Below are positions 43,615 to 54,500 of a stretch of 64,000 nt of DNA, piece after piece. The stretch lies in assembly GCA_964251665.1 (NCBI GenBank), contig CAXUKO010000013.1, forward strand, positions 114,071 to 178,070. The letters are read 5' to 3'. This DNA is from JBBQLG01 sp964251665. GTDB taxonomy: Bacteria > Bacteroidota > Bacteroidia > Cytophagales > Spirosomataceae. Below the pieces are notes generated by a model that was not told the DNA's origin, searched no databases, and saw only the letters and a list, made by a program, of their open reading frames with translations. The position numbers and the translations under genes were made by a program. Position 1 is the first letter of the stretch. Each line of letters begins with the position of its first letter.

Positions 43615-46104
43615 TTAACTAAGTAACTGAATGACAAATGTGGTACCTTCGCCTTCCTGGCTCTCTACTGTCAGGCTTCCACCATGCCCCTTGGTGATAA
43701 TGTCGTAGGAGAGCGATAAGCCTAGCCCCGTTCCTTCCCCGGTGGGCTTGGTGGTGAAAAAGGGCTGGAATAGCTTGGCTTTCACTGACTCAGCAATGCC
43801 CATTCCGTTGTCCCGAACCCGAATCTCAATATGCCTATTAACCTGACAGGTATGAATAGTCACTTGAGGCTTATAATCGAGCGGGGCTGTTTGCTGCTTT
43901 TCCTTGACAGCGTAGAAGGCGTTGTTGATCAAATTCAACAGCACCCGCCCCATCTCCGCAGCTACCATCTCAACTTTGCTCAGATGCGCGTCGAAGTTAG
44001 TGACCAGTTCACAATTGAACGTCTTGTCTTTAGTTCGTTGTCCCTGATATGCCAGCCGTAAGTATTCATTAATTAAGGCATTGAGGTCGGTAGGCTCCCG
44101 TTCCCCCGTTGAACTCCTGGAGTGCTCCAGCATACCCCGCACGATGGACGAGGCCCGCCCACCGTGTAGGGTAATCTTTTGTAAGTTTTGGGTTAAATCA
44201 CCCAGAATTTCCTCTGCATACTCTTTTTCCGAATCGGGAAGTTTCTGAAAAGGCCCATCTTTCAGCTCATCGACTAATTCTGTACTCACGTCCGAGAAAT
44301 TGTTAACGAAGTTCAAGGGGTTCTGAATCTCGTGGGCGATACCCGCCGTTAGTTCGCCCAGGCTCGCCATTTTCTCTTTCTGAATGAGTTGGGTTTGAGT
44401 GACCCGTAGTTCGGTGAGGGCCTGGTTAAGCTGGTCTCGCTGAGCTTGTAAAAGGGTATTGGCTTGTTGCTTACTGCGGTTGTTGCGATACAAAACCACT
44501 GCCAGACCGACCAGCAATGCCAGTACCGCCAAACTCGACAGCAACAGTAACCGCTGCCGACGCGTCTCGGCTTGTTGCTCAGCCATCTGGTTCTGTAGGC
44601 GGGCGGCTTCCGCCTGCCGGAGCAGCTCCCGGCGACGGGTCGTCTCGATCTGGAGTTGTTTGTCTTTATTTAAGAGCGTGATCTGGCTTTGGTTCCGATC
44701 CAGTTCATACCGCAACTGAGCCGCTTTGGTCTGTTGGCTTAGGGCCATGCGACGGGCCATTTCGGTTTGGAGTTGTTTGTCTTTGGTCAGCAGGGCAATC
44801 TGGTCTTGCTGGCGGCTCGTCTGGTCACTGTATTGGATGACGGCCGCTTTTTGGGTGACAGCCTCGTTGTTGAGGCTATCCCGGTAGGCCATAAACTGGG
44901 CCTGGTATTGGTAGGCCTTTTCATATTCCTTCCGCTGGGCATAAGCCTGGGCTAACAGCTCATTGGCGTCGCGCAAAGAAGGCAAATTTGATTTCGCCAA
45001 AACATCAAGTGCCTGCCGACCGTAAAAAACGGCACTATCGGCCTGGCCTACCCCCAGAAAATACCGCCCTAATCCTGTAGCGGAATAATTAATAGCCTGC
45101 TTGTCCCCAATCTTTCTGGCCAGGGCTAGTACCCGATGACCTTCGGCTAAGGCCTTGGGGTTACCCTGCCGCCCATAGGTATCCACCTGTAAGCCTTGAA
45201 TCTGGATCTTGACAAAGTCTATGAATACCGTGTTTGGCGCTTGAGATGCATAACCCAGTGCTTGCTGAAACATTTCGCTCGCCTTCTCATACCGCCCTAT
45301 TTTTCGGTAGGTTCCCCCCAATCGCATCAAAATATAGGCTTGCCAACCTTCCATAGCCACCGAAGAACGATTGGTTCTGCGTTTTTCACTGGTGATAAGG
45401 CTACCTTGCTTTTTGCTCGCTTGCTGGAAATACCTTAAGGCTTGCTCGTAATCGGCCAGTCGAAAATAACTGTTACCAAGGGCTATCAAAGCAGATACTT
45501 ACTCCCTAGTGGATTTGGCTTCCTGGGCGAACTTGAGCGATTGTAAACTAAAGTGTAATGCCAGGGGGTAGTTGATGCTCCTATCATAAAATGAAGCCAT
45601 AGAACTGGTCGCTATCGCCATCAGCAATGGCTGACCAGATGATTGGGCTACCCGGAGTGCTCGTTCTCTATAGGGCAAGGCGTTCTTTAGCTCCTCCACT
45701 GTGCCAATCCATGATAAAACATCATGGAGAAGTCGCTTTTTTTTACTCTTTTCGGCAAGCGGTAGCGCCTGTTGCAACAGGGCCAGCCTCGCTTTATCTT
45801 CGTTAATGGGTTTTAGTACAACCAGGTTAAGTAACGCAGCCGCCTGGCCTTCCGGGTAGTTCAGACGCCTGGCCATGGCCAGAACCTGATTGGCGAGCGA
45901 ATCCGTTAGACTTTCACTCAGTTGTAGCTCTGCATTGAGTTCATTTAACCGATTCACCCGGAAGGTATCTACCTGGGGATGCTTTCGTAACACGGTACGT
46001 AGGCTATCGATCTTTTTGGTCTGCGCCAGGGTAGCACCCATTGGCAACCAGCAAAAGATACAAGTCAGTAAAAGTCGGAGCATGGTAAATAGAACGGGTT
46101 TCAT
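43615..46104 (-). pseudogene. TPR-sensor histidine kinase, middle of array, with in-frame TAA
   Basis: One continuous frame of 830 codons is interrupted by TAA at 45499-45501, between KFAQEAKSTRE and VSALIALGNSYF within a TPR. The two parts would be 201 residues (45499-46104, with signal peptide) and 624 residues (43615-45489). Kinase motifs downstream are intact (HEIQNPLNF, NLINNAF, DNGMGIA, GTGLGLSLS). Its final stop TAA (43615-43617) aligns with a CAA Gln codon of the upstream paralog, whose original TGA in the next gene's ATGA overlap is still present. It could be a true pseudogene, a recent mutation or a sequencing error. Confidence 0.8.
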
Positions 46105-48413
46105 GCGGTGTGGGGTTGACTGGGTAACTGAATCACAAACGTAGTGCCTTCGCCTTCCTGACTTTCTAGAGTCAGGCTTCCGCTGTGTCCCTTGGTGACA
46201 ATATCATAGGAGAGCGACAAGCCCAAACCCTTTCCTTCGCCGGTGGGCTTGGTGGTGAAAAAGGGTTGGAATATCTTAGCCTTGACCAACTCGGGAATCC
46301 CCGTTCCGTTGTCGCTCACCCGAATTTCGACATGCCCATTGCGTTGGGTGGTGCTGACCGTCACCGTGGGCTTATAGTCAGCCAGTGCGAGTTTCTGTCT
46401 TTCCCGAACGGCGTAAAAAGCATTGTTATAGAGGTTCAATAGTACCCGACCGATCTCCTGAGGAGCCAGATCAACTAAGCCAACGTTTGCCCCGAAATCC
46501 GTTACCAACTCCGTATTAAAATCTTTGTCTTTTGCTCTCAGCCCGTGGTAAGCGATCTTGAGGTATTCATCGGCCAGGGCGTTGAGGTCGGTGGGGCGTT
46601 TCTCGCCGGTGGAACTGCGGGAGTGTTCCAGCATACCGCGTACAATGGCCGAGGCCCGGCTCCCGTGCAGGGTAATCTTTTGCAGGTTCTGTTTGAGATC
46701 CACCAGCAGTTCGGCTTCCAGGTCGGTGTCGCGGTTGGGTTTTTGCTGTTCTTCTTCGAGTTCGGTGACCAACTCGGCACTCACTTCGGAGAAGTTGTTG
46801 ACGAAGTTGAGGGGGTTCTGAATCTCGTGGGCGATGCCCGCTGTTAGCTCCCCCAGACTGGCCATTTTCTCCTTTTGGATGAGTTGGGTTTGGGTAGCCC
46901 GAAGCTCGGTCAGCGCGTTTTCAGCTTTGGTTCGTTGCGTGTTGATCTCCTCTTTTTGCTGTTGCAGGACGGTATTGGCTTTCTGTTTCTGGAAATACCC
47001 GTATACAATAAAGCCCAGCAGGGCCACCAGCAAGCCAACGCCACCCAACAGATAAGTCCGTTGCTGAGTCTGGTTTTTGACTTCGGCCTGCGATAACTCC
47101 AGGGCCGAAGCTTTTAAGGCCTGTTCTTTCCGGGAGAGGGCTAACTGCTTTTCTTTATCCTGTTTAGCCGCTCTTTCCTGGAGGTATTCCAGCCGCTGCA
47201 AATCCCGTTCTTTGTTGGCTAATTGAGCGGCCTGAGCCTTGAGACTCAGCTCCTGCGCCTGTTGTTTGGTGAGTAGGGTCTGTTTTTGGAGTTGGGCAGC
47301 GGTGAGTTGCTGCTCAAAGTGGAGGGCCGTTTCTTTTTTGTCGAACTCGTACTGAAGGGTGGCTGCGGCAATTTGGTTGCTGTTTTGCTGGTTGATGACC
47401 GAGTCTTTGGCAGTAATATATTGTTTGAAACTCGCCAAAGCAGCTTTTGACTCCCCCAAGGCGTCCTGTATTTTACTCTGAGTTTTGTGAAGTTCATAAT
47501 AAGACCTTTTTAGAAATCCTAATTCGTCAGCTATCACTCCGGCGCTGTCGGCATAGGACTTAGCTTTTCGTAAGGTATTGGTTTTGTTGCTGCTCAGCAG
47601 CGTCGTTAAAGCGGTGGAGTTGCTGTCAGTAGCAATTTTCAAATACAGTTGGCTGAGGCTGTTGTAACTACCTGCTAGTGCTGCTTTATTTCTACTTGCT
47701 TTATTCAGGTTCAGCCCGTTTTGCAGATAGGTGAGTGCCTGCGGATAATTGGTTAAGTTGAGGTAGGCCAGCCCTACGCCCGTGAAGTTTGATTCTTTAG
47801 ATATACCTCGAAACCCCATGTCTTCATTTAGTTTCAGCGATTTTAGCTGATAGTCCAGTGCTTTGGCATACTCCCCTTGTTCGCTGTATACGGCACCTAT
47901 AGCAATCAGCCAATTTACCACTGCATCCTTACTGCCTAATTCCTCAGCATCTTTCAGTGCTTTCTTATAATAGCCCAGAGCCTGCGGATAATTGGCCAGG
48001 AGAACATAAATGTTCCCCACATTACCTGGTATGCCAGCAATTAAGTATTTGTCTTTTATTTCTTCCGCTATTTTCAAACCACTCAATTGAGCCGCTAGGG
48101 CTTTGGGATAATCAGACTTGCTTGCGTAATTAATTCCTAAAATAACATAGGCATAAGCCATGCCTTTTTTCCAGGTCAATCGCCGGGCCAGTACCAATGA
48201 CTGGTTGGCATAGTTGATCCCTTCGTTGGGGTTAATTCTGGAATAGATATTACTTATCCGATTCAGCAGATTGACATGGTTGGTGTCGGGTTTCGCACGG
48301 GGCAGTTCGGTCAATAGCGAATCCAGTCGGGCTTGGCCTGTTTTTGATTGGGCAAAGGATGGAGCTACGGTTATACTGCATAGCAGGCAAATTAGGAGGA
48401 AGCGAACGAGCAT
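46101..48413 (-). CDS. TPR-sensor histidine kinase, first of tandem array
   Basis: The 770-residue protein has a signal peptide (MLVRFLLICLLCSITVAPSFA), TPR repeats across roughly 40-330, a long coiled coil (AQELSLKAQAAQLANKERDL), a membrane helix near 455, the H-box GIAHEIQNPLNF and a HATPase domain with NLYNNAF, DNGTGIP and GKGLGLSLS. It is the first of three paralogs on the minus strand; its TGA overlaps the ATG of the next gene (ATGA), so translation is coupled. Near-identical sequence across the gene junctions shows tandem duplication. Confidence 0.93.
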   Translation of the reverse strand: MLVRFLLICLLCSITVAPSFAQSKTGQARLDSLLTELPRAKPDTNHVNLLNRISNIYSRINPNEGINYANQSLVLARRLTWKKGMAYAYVILGINYASKSDYPKALAAQLSGLKIAEEIKDKYLIAGIPGNVGNIYVLLANYPQALGYYKKALKDAEELGSKDAVVNWLIAIGAVYSEQGEYAKALDYQLKSLKLNEDMGFRGISKESNFTGVGLAYLNLTNYPQALTYLQNGLNLNKASRNKAALAGSYNSLSQLYLKIATDSNSTALTTLLSSNKTNTLRKAKSYADSAGVIADELGFLKRSYYELHKTQSKIQDALGESKAALASFKQYITAKDSVINQQNSNQIAAATLQYEFDKKETALHFEQQLTAAQLQKQTLLTKQQAQELSLKAQAAQLANKERDLQRLEYLQERAAKQDKEKQLALSRKEQALKASALELSQAEVKNQTQQRTYLLGGVGLLVALLGFIVYGYFQKQKANTVLQQQKEEINTQRTKAENALTELRATQTQLIQKEKMASLGELTAGIAHEIQNPLNFVNNFSEVSAELVTELEEEQQKPNRDTDLEAELLVDLKQNLQKITLHGSRASAIVRGMLEHSRSSTGEKRPTDLNALADEYLKIAYHGLRAKDKDFNTELVTDFGANVGLVDLAPQEIGRVLLNLYNNAFYAVRERQKLALADYKPTVTVSTTQRNGHVEIRVSDNGTGIPELVKAKIFQPFFTTKPTGEGKGLGLSLSYDIVTKGHSGSLTLESQEGEGTTFVIQLPSQPHTA

Positions 48414-48520
48414 GGTGTAGATAAAAGAGGAAGGAGATAGCCAAGGTACTCAATTAAAGTCCGGCTAGCTGAATCAATAATCTGTGTGTCAGGCAAGCCC
48501 GTCCCGTTTGGGTCATTTCA

Positions 48521-49108
48521 TTAATCTGTCCAGCCCCAGGGAGCCGCCGGAGCCGTAACGGGTTTTGTCAGATCGAAGCGAAACGTAAATGACCGGTCGC
48601 TGGCCATTCGGCGGAAGTTGTAGGTCAGCGATTTGCCGGGCAGGAATTCGATCCACCAGATATTGCCACTGCCCGCCCTCGGCGTTGCCCGATCCGCCGG
48701 AAAAAACTGCGTCGTTTCGGTGCCTTCATTGGTGGTATGTCCACCGTACAGGGTCACCTTGTCCGATGAGCCATCGGGGTGTCGGTGATCGTGCCTCAGC
48801 TCCAGCTCATCGGCATTTTACGTCAATATCCAGGTGCGGGAGAAATCGGTACCCACCACCGGCATCCGAATCCGGTCGTCATGACAGGCCTTTATGTGTA
48901 GCAGCAGGGTTTTATTGGTGTAGGTCGTGTCATTGGCCGGTTCTGTCACGACCGTTCCTTCATACGCATTGCCGCAAAGTTTTTGCAGCTCCTGCCAGAA
49001 AACCTGCTGAGGTTTTGGCAACTCAATTGGCAACGGCGCCGGTTGCCGGGATGCCGTAAAGGCCAGTAAAGACACGACACCAAGCGTGACGAACATCAAC
49101 TGTTTCAT
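48521..49108 (-). pseudogene. Secreted protein gene with in-frame TAA
   Basis: A single frame runs from ATG at 49108 to TAA at 48521-48523 (195 codons) but contains TAA at 48818-48820, between SRTWILT and NADELELRHDHRHPDG. The signal peptide is MKQLMFVTLGVVSLLAFTAS. The pieces (LLLHIKACHDDRIRMPVVG, then DKVTLYGGHTTNEGT, ATPRAGSGNIWWIEFLPGKS) read as one protein family, as if a charged residue codon such as AAA became TAA. The function is unknown. Reading through would give a 194-residue secreted protein. Confidence 0.72.
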
Positions 49109-49150
49109 GATCGAATGAATGGGTAATTAAATTGAGGAAACAGGTCAACG

Positions 49151-49477
49151 TTATTGATTGGACTTAACGACCCAATTCCCGAGGCCGGGAGTGCTCCGGG
49201 TACCTTCTTTCAATATGAACACCCATCGGTAGCCCGATGCCATGGAGCGTGGCAAACCGTAGGTTGCTTCAGCATAAAGTCGCTGGGTCTCGTCCATGAT
49301 TGATGCCGGTTCGTGTCTGGATTCAGGGGATACATCGGCCACAGTTTCGGCTGGTTGTTGGGGAAATGATCTACTTAGTTGATACGCCCGTAGAACCGAT
49401 GAACAGCCGACCAGACTGCTGAGCGAAGCAACCAATACAGAACGAACCAGTAAACCTGATGTGAAGGGTGAATTCAT
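49151..49477 (-). CDS. Small lipoprotein, unknown function
   Basis: The 108-residue product has a leader with lipobox LVGC (Cys25). The mature part is rich in Ser, Pro and Arg with no identifiable fold (EPASIMDETQRLYAEATYG, SGYRWVFILKEGTRS). It sits upstream of the nonsense-bearing secreted-protein gene on the same strand with 42 nt between them, so the two may be one transcript. No family recognised. Confidence 0.6.
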   Translation of the reverse strand: MNSPFTSGLLVRSVLVASLSSLVGCSSVLRAYQLSRSFPQQPAETVADVSPESRHEPASIMDETQRLYAEATYGLPRSMASGYRWVFILKEGTRSTPGLGNWVVKSNQ

Positions 49478-49645
49478 GGTTGAAAGTGGTATAAAAGAGG
49501 TGTGGAAAAACGCTTAGCGGAGATTGTAGATCAGGAATTTACCGGATACCCATTCGAACTATCGGATATTGCTCCCGCCCGACGGGTTTTCGACTTATAG
49601 CCCACTGGGCAGCCAGCAGGCTATAAAGTCGGTCGAATCCCCAGC

Positions 49646-50500
49646 TTAGGGCTGCACGATAAACCTTGTACTGACTTGTTGGGCCTTTGTGATAAGGTTC
49701 AGATAATAGCTGCCCGGCTGCAGTCCTAACCAGATGGGTAGCGCAAACTGACGGTCAGCATCCAAAATGATCTGGTCGTACTGGTAAATTATTCGCCCCT
49801 GCACGTCGTAGATTGAACCAGACACTGCTTCCGCTGCTTCCGGACCGGTCAACTGAAACCGGATGTTCTGCCGCCCCGGATTCGGAAACGCTTTTACCCC
49901 TAAGGGGCGAAGTTCTCCCTTTACCGCAACCGTCTGACTATAGCTGTAGGTACCCATCCGCTCAGTCCGCTTCAGCCGGTAGTAAGTATAACCGGCATTG
50001 GCGTTCGGGTCGATTGCCTGCCGGGTGCCCGTCTGTGAAGCGGCACCGGTGGTCTGCATAGCGGTAACTGTCTCAAACCCTTCTGCCGGACTGAGCGACC
50101 GCTCGATGGCAATGGTATAGCCGGGAACCTCGTTGCTGGTATCCCAGGTCAGTTGCACCTGCTTTTCGTCCAGGCGCTCACCACTAAGCTCCAGAGTAGG
50201 CGACGCGACCGTTTGTACCCTGGAGCGGCTGCAAAGCATGGTGGCTGCGGTGACGGCCGGGGCACGATCTACCTGTTTTAATCGCCAGTCGGGCACCAGC
50301 CGTGCGCTGTAATAACCAGGCTGCGTTATGGCTACCAGCCGGTCAGCTTCCTGTTTGGTTTTCGACACGAAGCGACCGGGCGGTCCTGCCGACTGCGCTT
50401 GTACTGTTTCGGGAGCCAGCAGGGTCATACCGATAACGACCATGCCTGGTAAATAAATACCGATTAATGCTCGCATGGCTCTTTTGTTTTGCGTGTACAT
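49646..50500 (-). CDS. T9SS type A sorting-domain protein
   Basis: The 284-residue protein has a signal peptide (about 1-36), a fibronectin-like domain near 100-190 (LTWDTSNEVPGYTIAIERSL, YTYYRLKRTERMGTYSYS) and a C-terminal T9SS type A sorting domain: VKAFPNPGRQNIRFQLTG, SGSIYDVQGRIIYQYD, LQPGSYYLNL and a terminal STRFIVQP. The sorting domain directs it out through the type IX secretion system, after which it is anchored or released. It starts 6 nt after the Hcp-like gene stop, so the two are one transcription unit. Confidence 0.88.
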   Translation of the reverse strand: MYTQNKRAMRALIGIYLPGMVVIGMTLLAPETVQAQSAGPPGRFVSKTKQEADRLVAITQPGYYSARLVPDWRLKQVDRAPAVTAATMLCSRSRVQTVASPTLELSGERLDEKQVQLTWDTSNEVPGYTIAIERSLSPAEGFETVTAMQTTGAASQTGTRQAIDPNANAGYTYYRLKRTERMGTYSYSQTVAVKGELRPLGVKAFPNPGRQNIRFQLTGPEAAEAVSGSIYDVQGRIIYQYDQIILDADRQFALPIWLGLQPGSYYLNLITKAQQVSTRFIVQP

Positions 50501-50506
50501 ACGGCA

Positions 50507-51139
50507 TTATTTGATTATGCTGGTGGGGCTTGTATCGGCTACATTACTTACCCGATTCCACCCAGCTATTCGCCCGGGTGTAACTGACTCATCGGCCTTC
50601 TGTATGTACGTAAATACGACATAGCCACCATACTCAAAACTAATACTCTCGGCAATACCTGGACAGCCACTGGTACACTCCACCGAACTCACCGACATGG
50701 TTTTAACCGCTGCCAGTTTCAACAGCACCTTATACAATACTACTCGAGCTTGAGAGTTGCTGCCGGCTGATGAGACAATAAGAAATTCAATGAACTGATA
50801 AGCGGTTCCGCTTGCCATTGCCTGGAACAAAGGAGCAGACGTCTGATCGACAGTTTTGGTGATGGTGAGGGGGTTAAACGTCACCTTTCCTGCACCGGCG
50901 CCTGTACTTTGTGAACCAATATTCAGGGTTTGCACGAAATCATATTGTATGCTGGACAACTGAAGATAGTTGCTGAGATCAACGTCTCCCTTAACTGTTG
51001 GGGCACCTTGATTAATACCAGAAGTGGGTGAAACTCCAGTGCCATAGGGCGTAAGTTTCATGTAAATATCCTGTGCCTGAGCCACAAGTGAACCGAAACA
51101 AACCAATAAACCGACGAGGGCAATAGACATCTTTTTCAT
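50507..51139 (-). CDS. Secreted Hcp-like (T6SS tube fold) protein
   Basis: The 210-residue protein has a signal peptide (MKKMSIALVGLLVCFGSLVA) followed by an Hcp-family domain: DIYMKLTPYG, IQYDFVQTLNIGSQSTGAGA, KVTFNPLTITKTVDQTSAPL, FQAMASGTAYQFIEFLIVSS and ESISFEYGGYVVFTY. Canonical Hcp is a cytoplasmic T6SS tube protein without a signal peptide, so this is a divergent secreted use of the fold. It is cotranscribed with the downstream T9SS cargo gene. No T6SS genes are in the window. The fold is a good match; the role is unknown. Confidence 0.8.
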   Translation of the reverse strand: MKKMSIALVGLLVCFGSLVAQAQDIYMKLTPYGTGVSPTSGINQGAPTVKGDVDLSNYLQLSSIQYDFVQTLNIGSQSTGAGAGKVTFNPLTITKTVDQTSAPLFQAMASGTAYQFIEFLIVSSAGSNSQARVVLYKVLLKLAAVKTMSVSSVECTSGCPGIAESISFEYGGYVVFTYIQKADESVTPGRIAGWNRVSNVADTSPTSIIK

Positions 51140-51237
51140 AAAAACAGGGTTGGTTAAATTGAGTGAAAATTTGGTTGACAGTAATTGCGAAAAGGGTAAG
51201 CGTTTACAACGGATGCCGTTGTCTGGACTCGCCCGGG

Positions 51238-51459
51238 TTAGTTCTTCCCGGCGATTGCCTGCTGGCTCTTGATCCAGCTATCCATCTTGGTCTCAAAAAT
51301 GGCCAGGGGCATTGGGGGTGTTTTCGGAGCGGCTGGCTTGGGATCAGGGCGGGCTGCGGTCAGTCGGGGTAGCCGCTTGACGTGTTTGCCTGGGGGCGTA
51401 GCGGCCATCAGGCAACTCATGAACAGGACTGATGCAAGGAAGGTAAGATGGTTTCTCAT
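51238..51459 (-). CDS. Small secreted proline/lysine-rich protein
   Basis: The 73-residue product begins with a leader, MRNHLTFLASVLFMSCLMAA, which could be a signal peptide or, if Cys16 is lipidated, a lipoprotein leader. The mature part is basic and Pro-rich (KHVKRLPRLTAARPDPKPAA). No family recognised. It lies upstream of the Hcp-like gene on the same strand with 98 nt between. A real gene is plausible but not certain. Confidence 0.5.
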   Translation of the reverse strand: MRNHLTFLASVLFMSCLMAATPPGKHVKRLPRLTAARPDPKPAAPKTPPMPLAIFETKMDSWIKSQQAIAGKN

Positions 51460-51595
51460 TGGAATGATTGAGATTGAGTTGGCAAGTTTGGTTCGTTCAA
51501 AGGTCTCATACGACCCGCCGATACCCTGTCAGATTGGGGGCATATGTCGTCACATTTGGGGCATTTTGCCCGTCCAAGCAAGCGAAACGATGAAA

Positions 51596-54500
51596 TCAGG
51601 AGTTTGGCGTCTGCCCGGCCATAAATTCGGTTGGCGTTTGCCGGTAGAATTCTTTGAAGACAATCGTGAAGTGCGACGGGGTGTTGAAACCGACCAGATC
51701 GGCGGTTTCGGCCACATTACGGCCCGCACCCAGCAGACCGACCGCTTTGCGCAGCCGATACTGCCGGATCAGGTCGGCCGGGGCCAGTTGAATCAGACTT
51801 TGCACTTTACGGTACAGCGTTTTACGATCAATAGCCAATTGGGTAGCCAGCCAGTCGACATTTACCGAGGGGTCATCCAGATGCTTTTCCAAAAGGGCAT
51901 AAATTTGCTGTAGAAAGGGATCAGTCCTATTCTGATTTCCAGTCATTGAATCCGCCGGAGCATAGCTCTTTAGTAAGCCGCTGTCCAGTGCGACGGGCAA
52001 CGCAAATTGTTGGCGGTAGTAATCGCCTAACTTTTGCTGCCGGGTTATCAGATTACGCAGCCTCAGACGTAACTCATCGACATTGAAGGGTTTGGCCAGA
52101 TAATCGTCGGCGCCCCACTGCAACCCGTCCAGCCGGCTGGGCTGTGCCGCTTTGGCCGTCAGCATCACCACGGCAATGTGGTCCGTTGTAGGATTATTCT
52201 TGATGAGCCGCGTCAGTTCGTACCCATTTATGCGGGGTATCATTACGTCCGTCAGCACCATATCGGGTAGTTCCATCTGAGCCAGGGTCCAGCCGACTTC
52301 CCCATCCGGTGCCTGCAACACCTGGTAGAACGGGGTCAGTTCACCCACTAAAAACTCCCGCAGCTCGTCATTATCCTCCACGATCAATAGGCGGGAAGTC
52401 GGTGTACGATCAATCGGCGATTGGCCGACCCGAGCCAGTACCAGCCCCGTTAGTGCCTGGTCGACAGTCGGTCCGGGCACCTGCCAGCTCGTTTTGGGAA
52501 GCCCGTCGGAAGTTGATGCCAGGTGAAGGGGCATGGTCAACCGGAAGGTGGTTCCCAGGCCTGCGGCACTCTCAACCGTGATAGTCCCCCCCTGCAATTC
52601 GATCAGTTCATGAACCAGCGCCAGACCGATGCCCGTGCCGCCATACGCCCGGGTGCTGGAGGTATCGGCCTGATAGAACCGGTCGAAAATACGGGGTAGT
52701 TCGTCAGGAGCTATCCCAATGCCCGTGTCGCTAACCTCAACCTGTACCCAAACCCGCTGCTTAGCTTCCCACAGGTAGGTTGCCGTCACCGTCACATTGC
52801 CCCCCGTTGGCGTGAACGTCAACGCATTCGACAACAGGTTGGTCAGGATTGTTTCCCACTTGTCGGTATCAAAGGCATACGCCTGCGCGGGCAGCGTCAC
52901 CTCGTAGGTGAGGGTAATATCCTGCTGCTCGTCTAACCGGCGAAACCCCTCTACGCTATGCCGGATAAAGTCGGTAATGTCTCCCTGCATCAGCGAAACG
53001 GCCATGTGGTTGCCCTCTAATTTGGCCAGGTCCAGCAATTGATTGATGAGCCGAAGCAGCCGCCGGGCATTGCGCTGAACCAGTGTCAGCGCCGGGCGGT
53101 CGAACTGGCTTTCGCGGAGTAGTTTCTCAACGGGTGAAATAATAAGCGAGAGCGGAGTCCGGAACTCGTGGGTGATGTTGGTAACAAAGCGGGATTTAAG
53201 GATATCGAGTGCGCGAAGCTGGTCGGCCTGCTGGTTGATTTCGCGGGTGCGCTCGGCTACCTGCTGTTCAAGCCGTTCGTTTTGCTCGGCGAGCAGTTGC
53301 TGCCGTTCCTGCTGCTGGGCCAGATTCCGGGCCGAGAGGTGTTCTACCTCCGCCAGCCGGAGCCTGAGCTGACGGTTCACCCAGCCGTGTTCCAGAGCCA
53401 GCCGAAGCGACAGCGTGAGGGGGAAACATAAAAACGAGACCACAAACAGGGTATCATACAGTAGTTCATGGCCACTGATAGACACCTGTAGCGCCGACAG
53501 CGCCGACCAGGTAAGCCACGCCCCCAGGTTGAAAATGGCCCCAATAGTAACGATACGCGCACCCAATAAGCGGTTCCGGCTGGCTACCAGCGATAGCCGG
53601 ATTAGCTCGAGCGGTAGATAAAAATTTAGTAGCGTAGAGATCCATTGATAATCCGCCGGTAGTGGTACGAACTTAAGTCCGATACTGCCAATGGCCAGCC
53701 AGCACAGCCAGCCCTTGCGAAAATCAAAGACACTGTACAGCGTAAGCACCACCATGGCTGGCACCCAGATATCAATGAGTGAACTGTAATAAAAAACCAT
53801 CTGCAAACGCATCGGGTGGGCAAAACTATTAGCGGCCCTTGCCAAAAATGTAATAGATGACAGCAGGTATAAACCCGTGGCGTAGAGGTTGGTGCGTTGG
53901 GCAGGGTAAGCCAGAAAAAGGCTGAGATGCAGGATGAACAGGATGATGGATATACCAATCTTCAGGGTATCAAAGTAGATGGCCCGTAGTGTATCGGTAG
54001 GTACAGCTGGTATAGCGCTGGCTGGAAATAGCCGAAACTGAGCCGTTGCCGCATACCAACTGAGGTGTTTTTTGTCATAATCCAGGCCGGGTTGACAGGC
54101 GAATCGAATAGCCAGCAGGTGTTCAGCGGAAGAACGCAGGGGTAAACTAAAGGCCGCTTTTGGATTGAAGGCCTGTACACGGTCAGGATTGGTGCTAAAC
54201 CGACCAAAGTGGTACAATAACTGACCATCCAGGTACACCTCAGACGCAATCGACTGCTCAATGTACGCCATAAGTGGCGGCAGATTTTTTCCGATCGTCA
54301 GGTGTAATCGCAGCCAACCCGTACCGCCCGCTTGTAGCTGTGGCAACTCCCTAATGTCCTTGTCTGGATCGAGCGTAGCCCAGTGCCGATCATCGAGTAG
54401 GGGGCTGGCGCCATCCGGGTTGTTACCGGGCTGAAACTGCCAGTTTGTTTTGAGCAGTACGCCTTCCGCCGGGATGTGCGTCAGCGGAAACGTAACCGGT

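Noticed and set aside
43615..48820. TAA recoded as a sense codon
   Set aside because: Many intact genes in the window end with TAA, and only two genes have internal ones, so decay or error is more likely.
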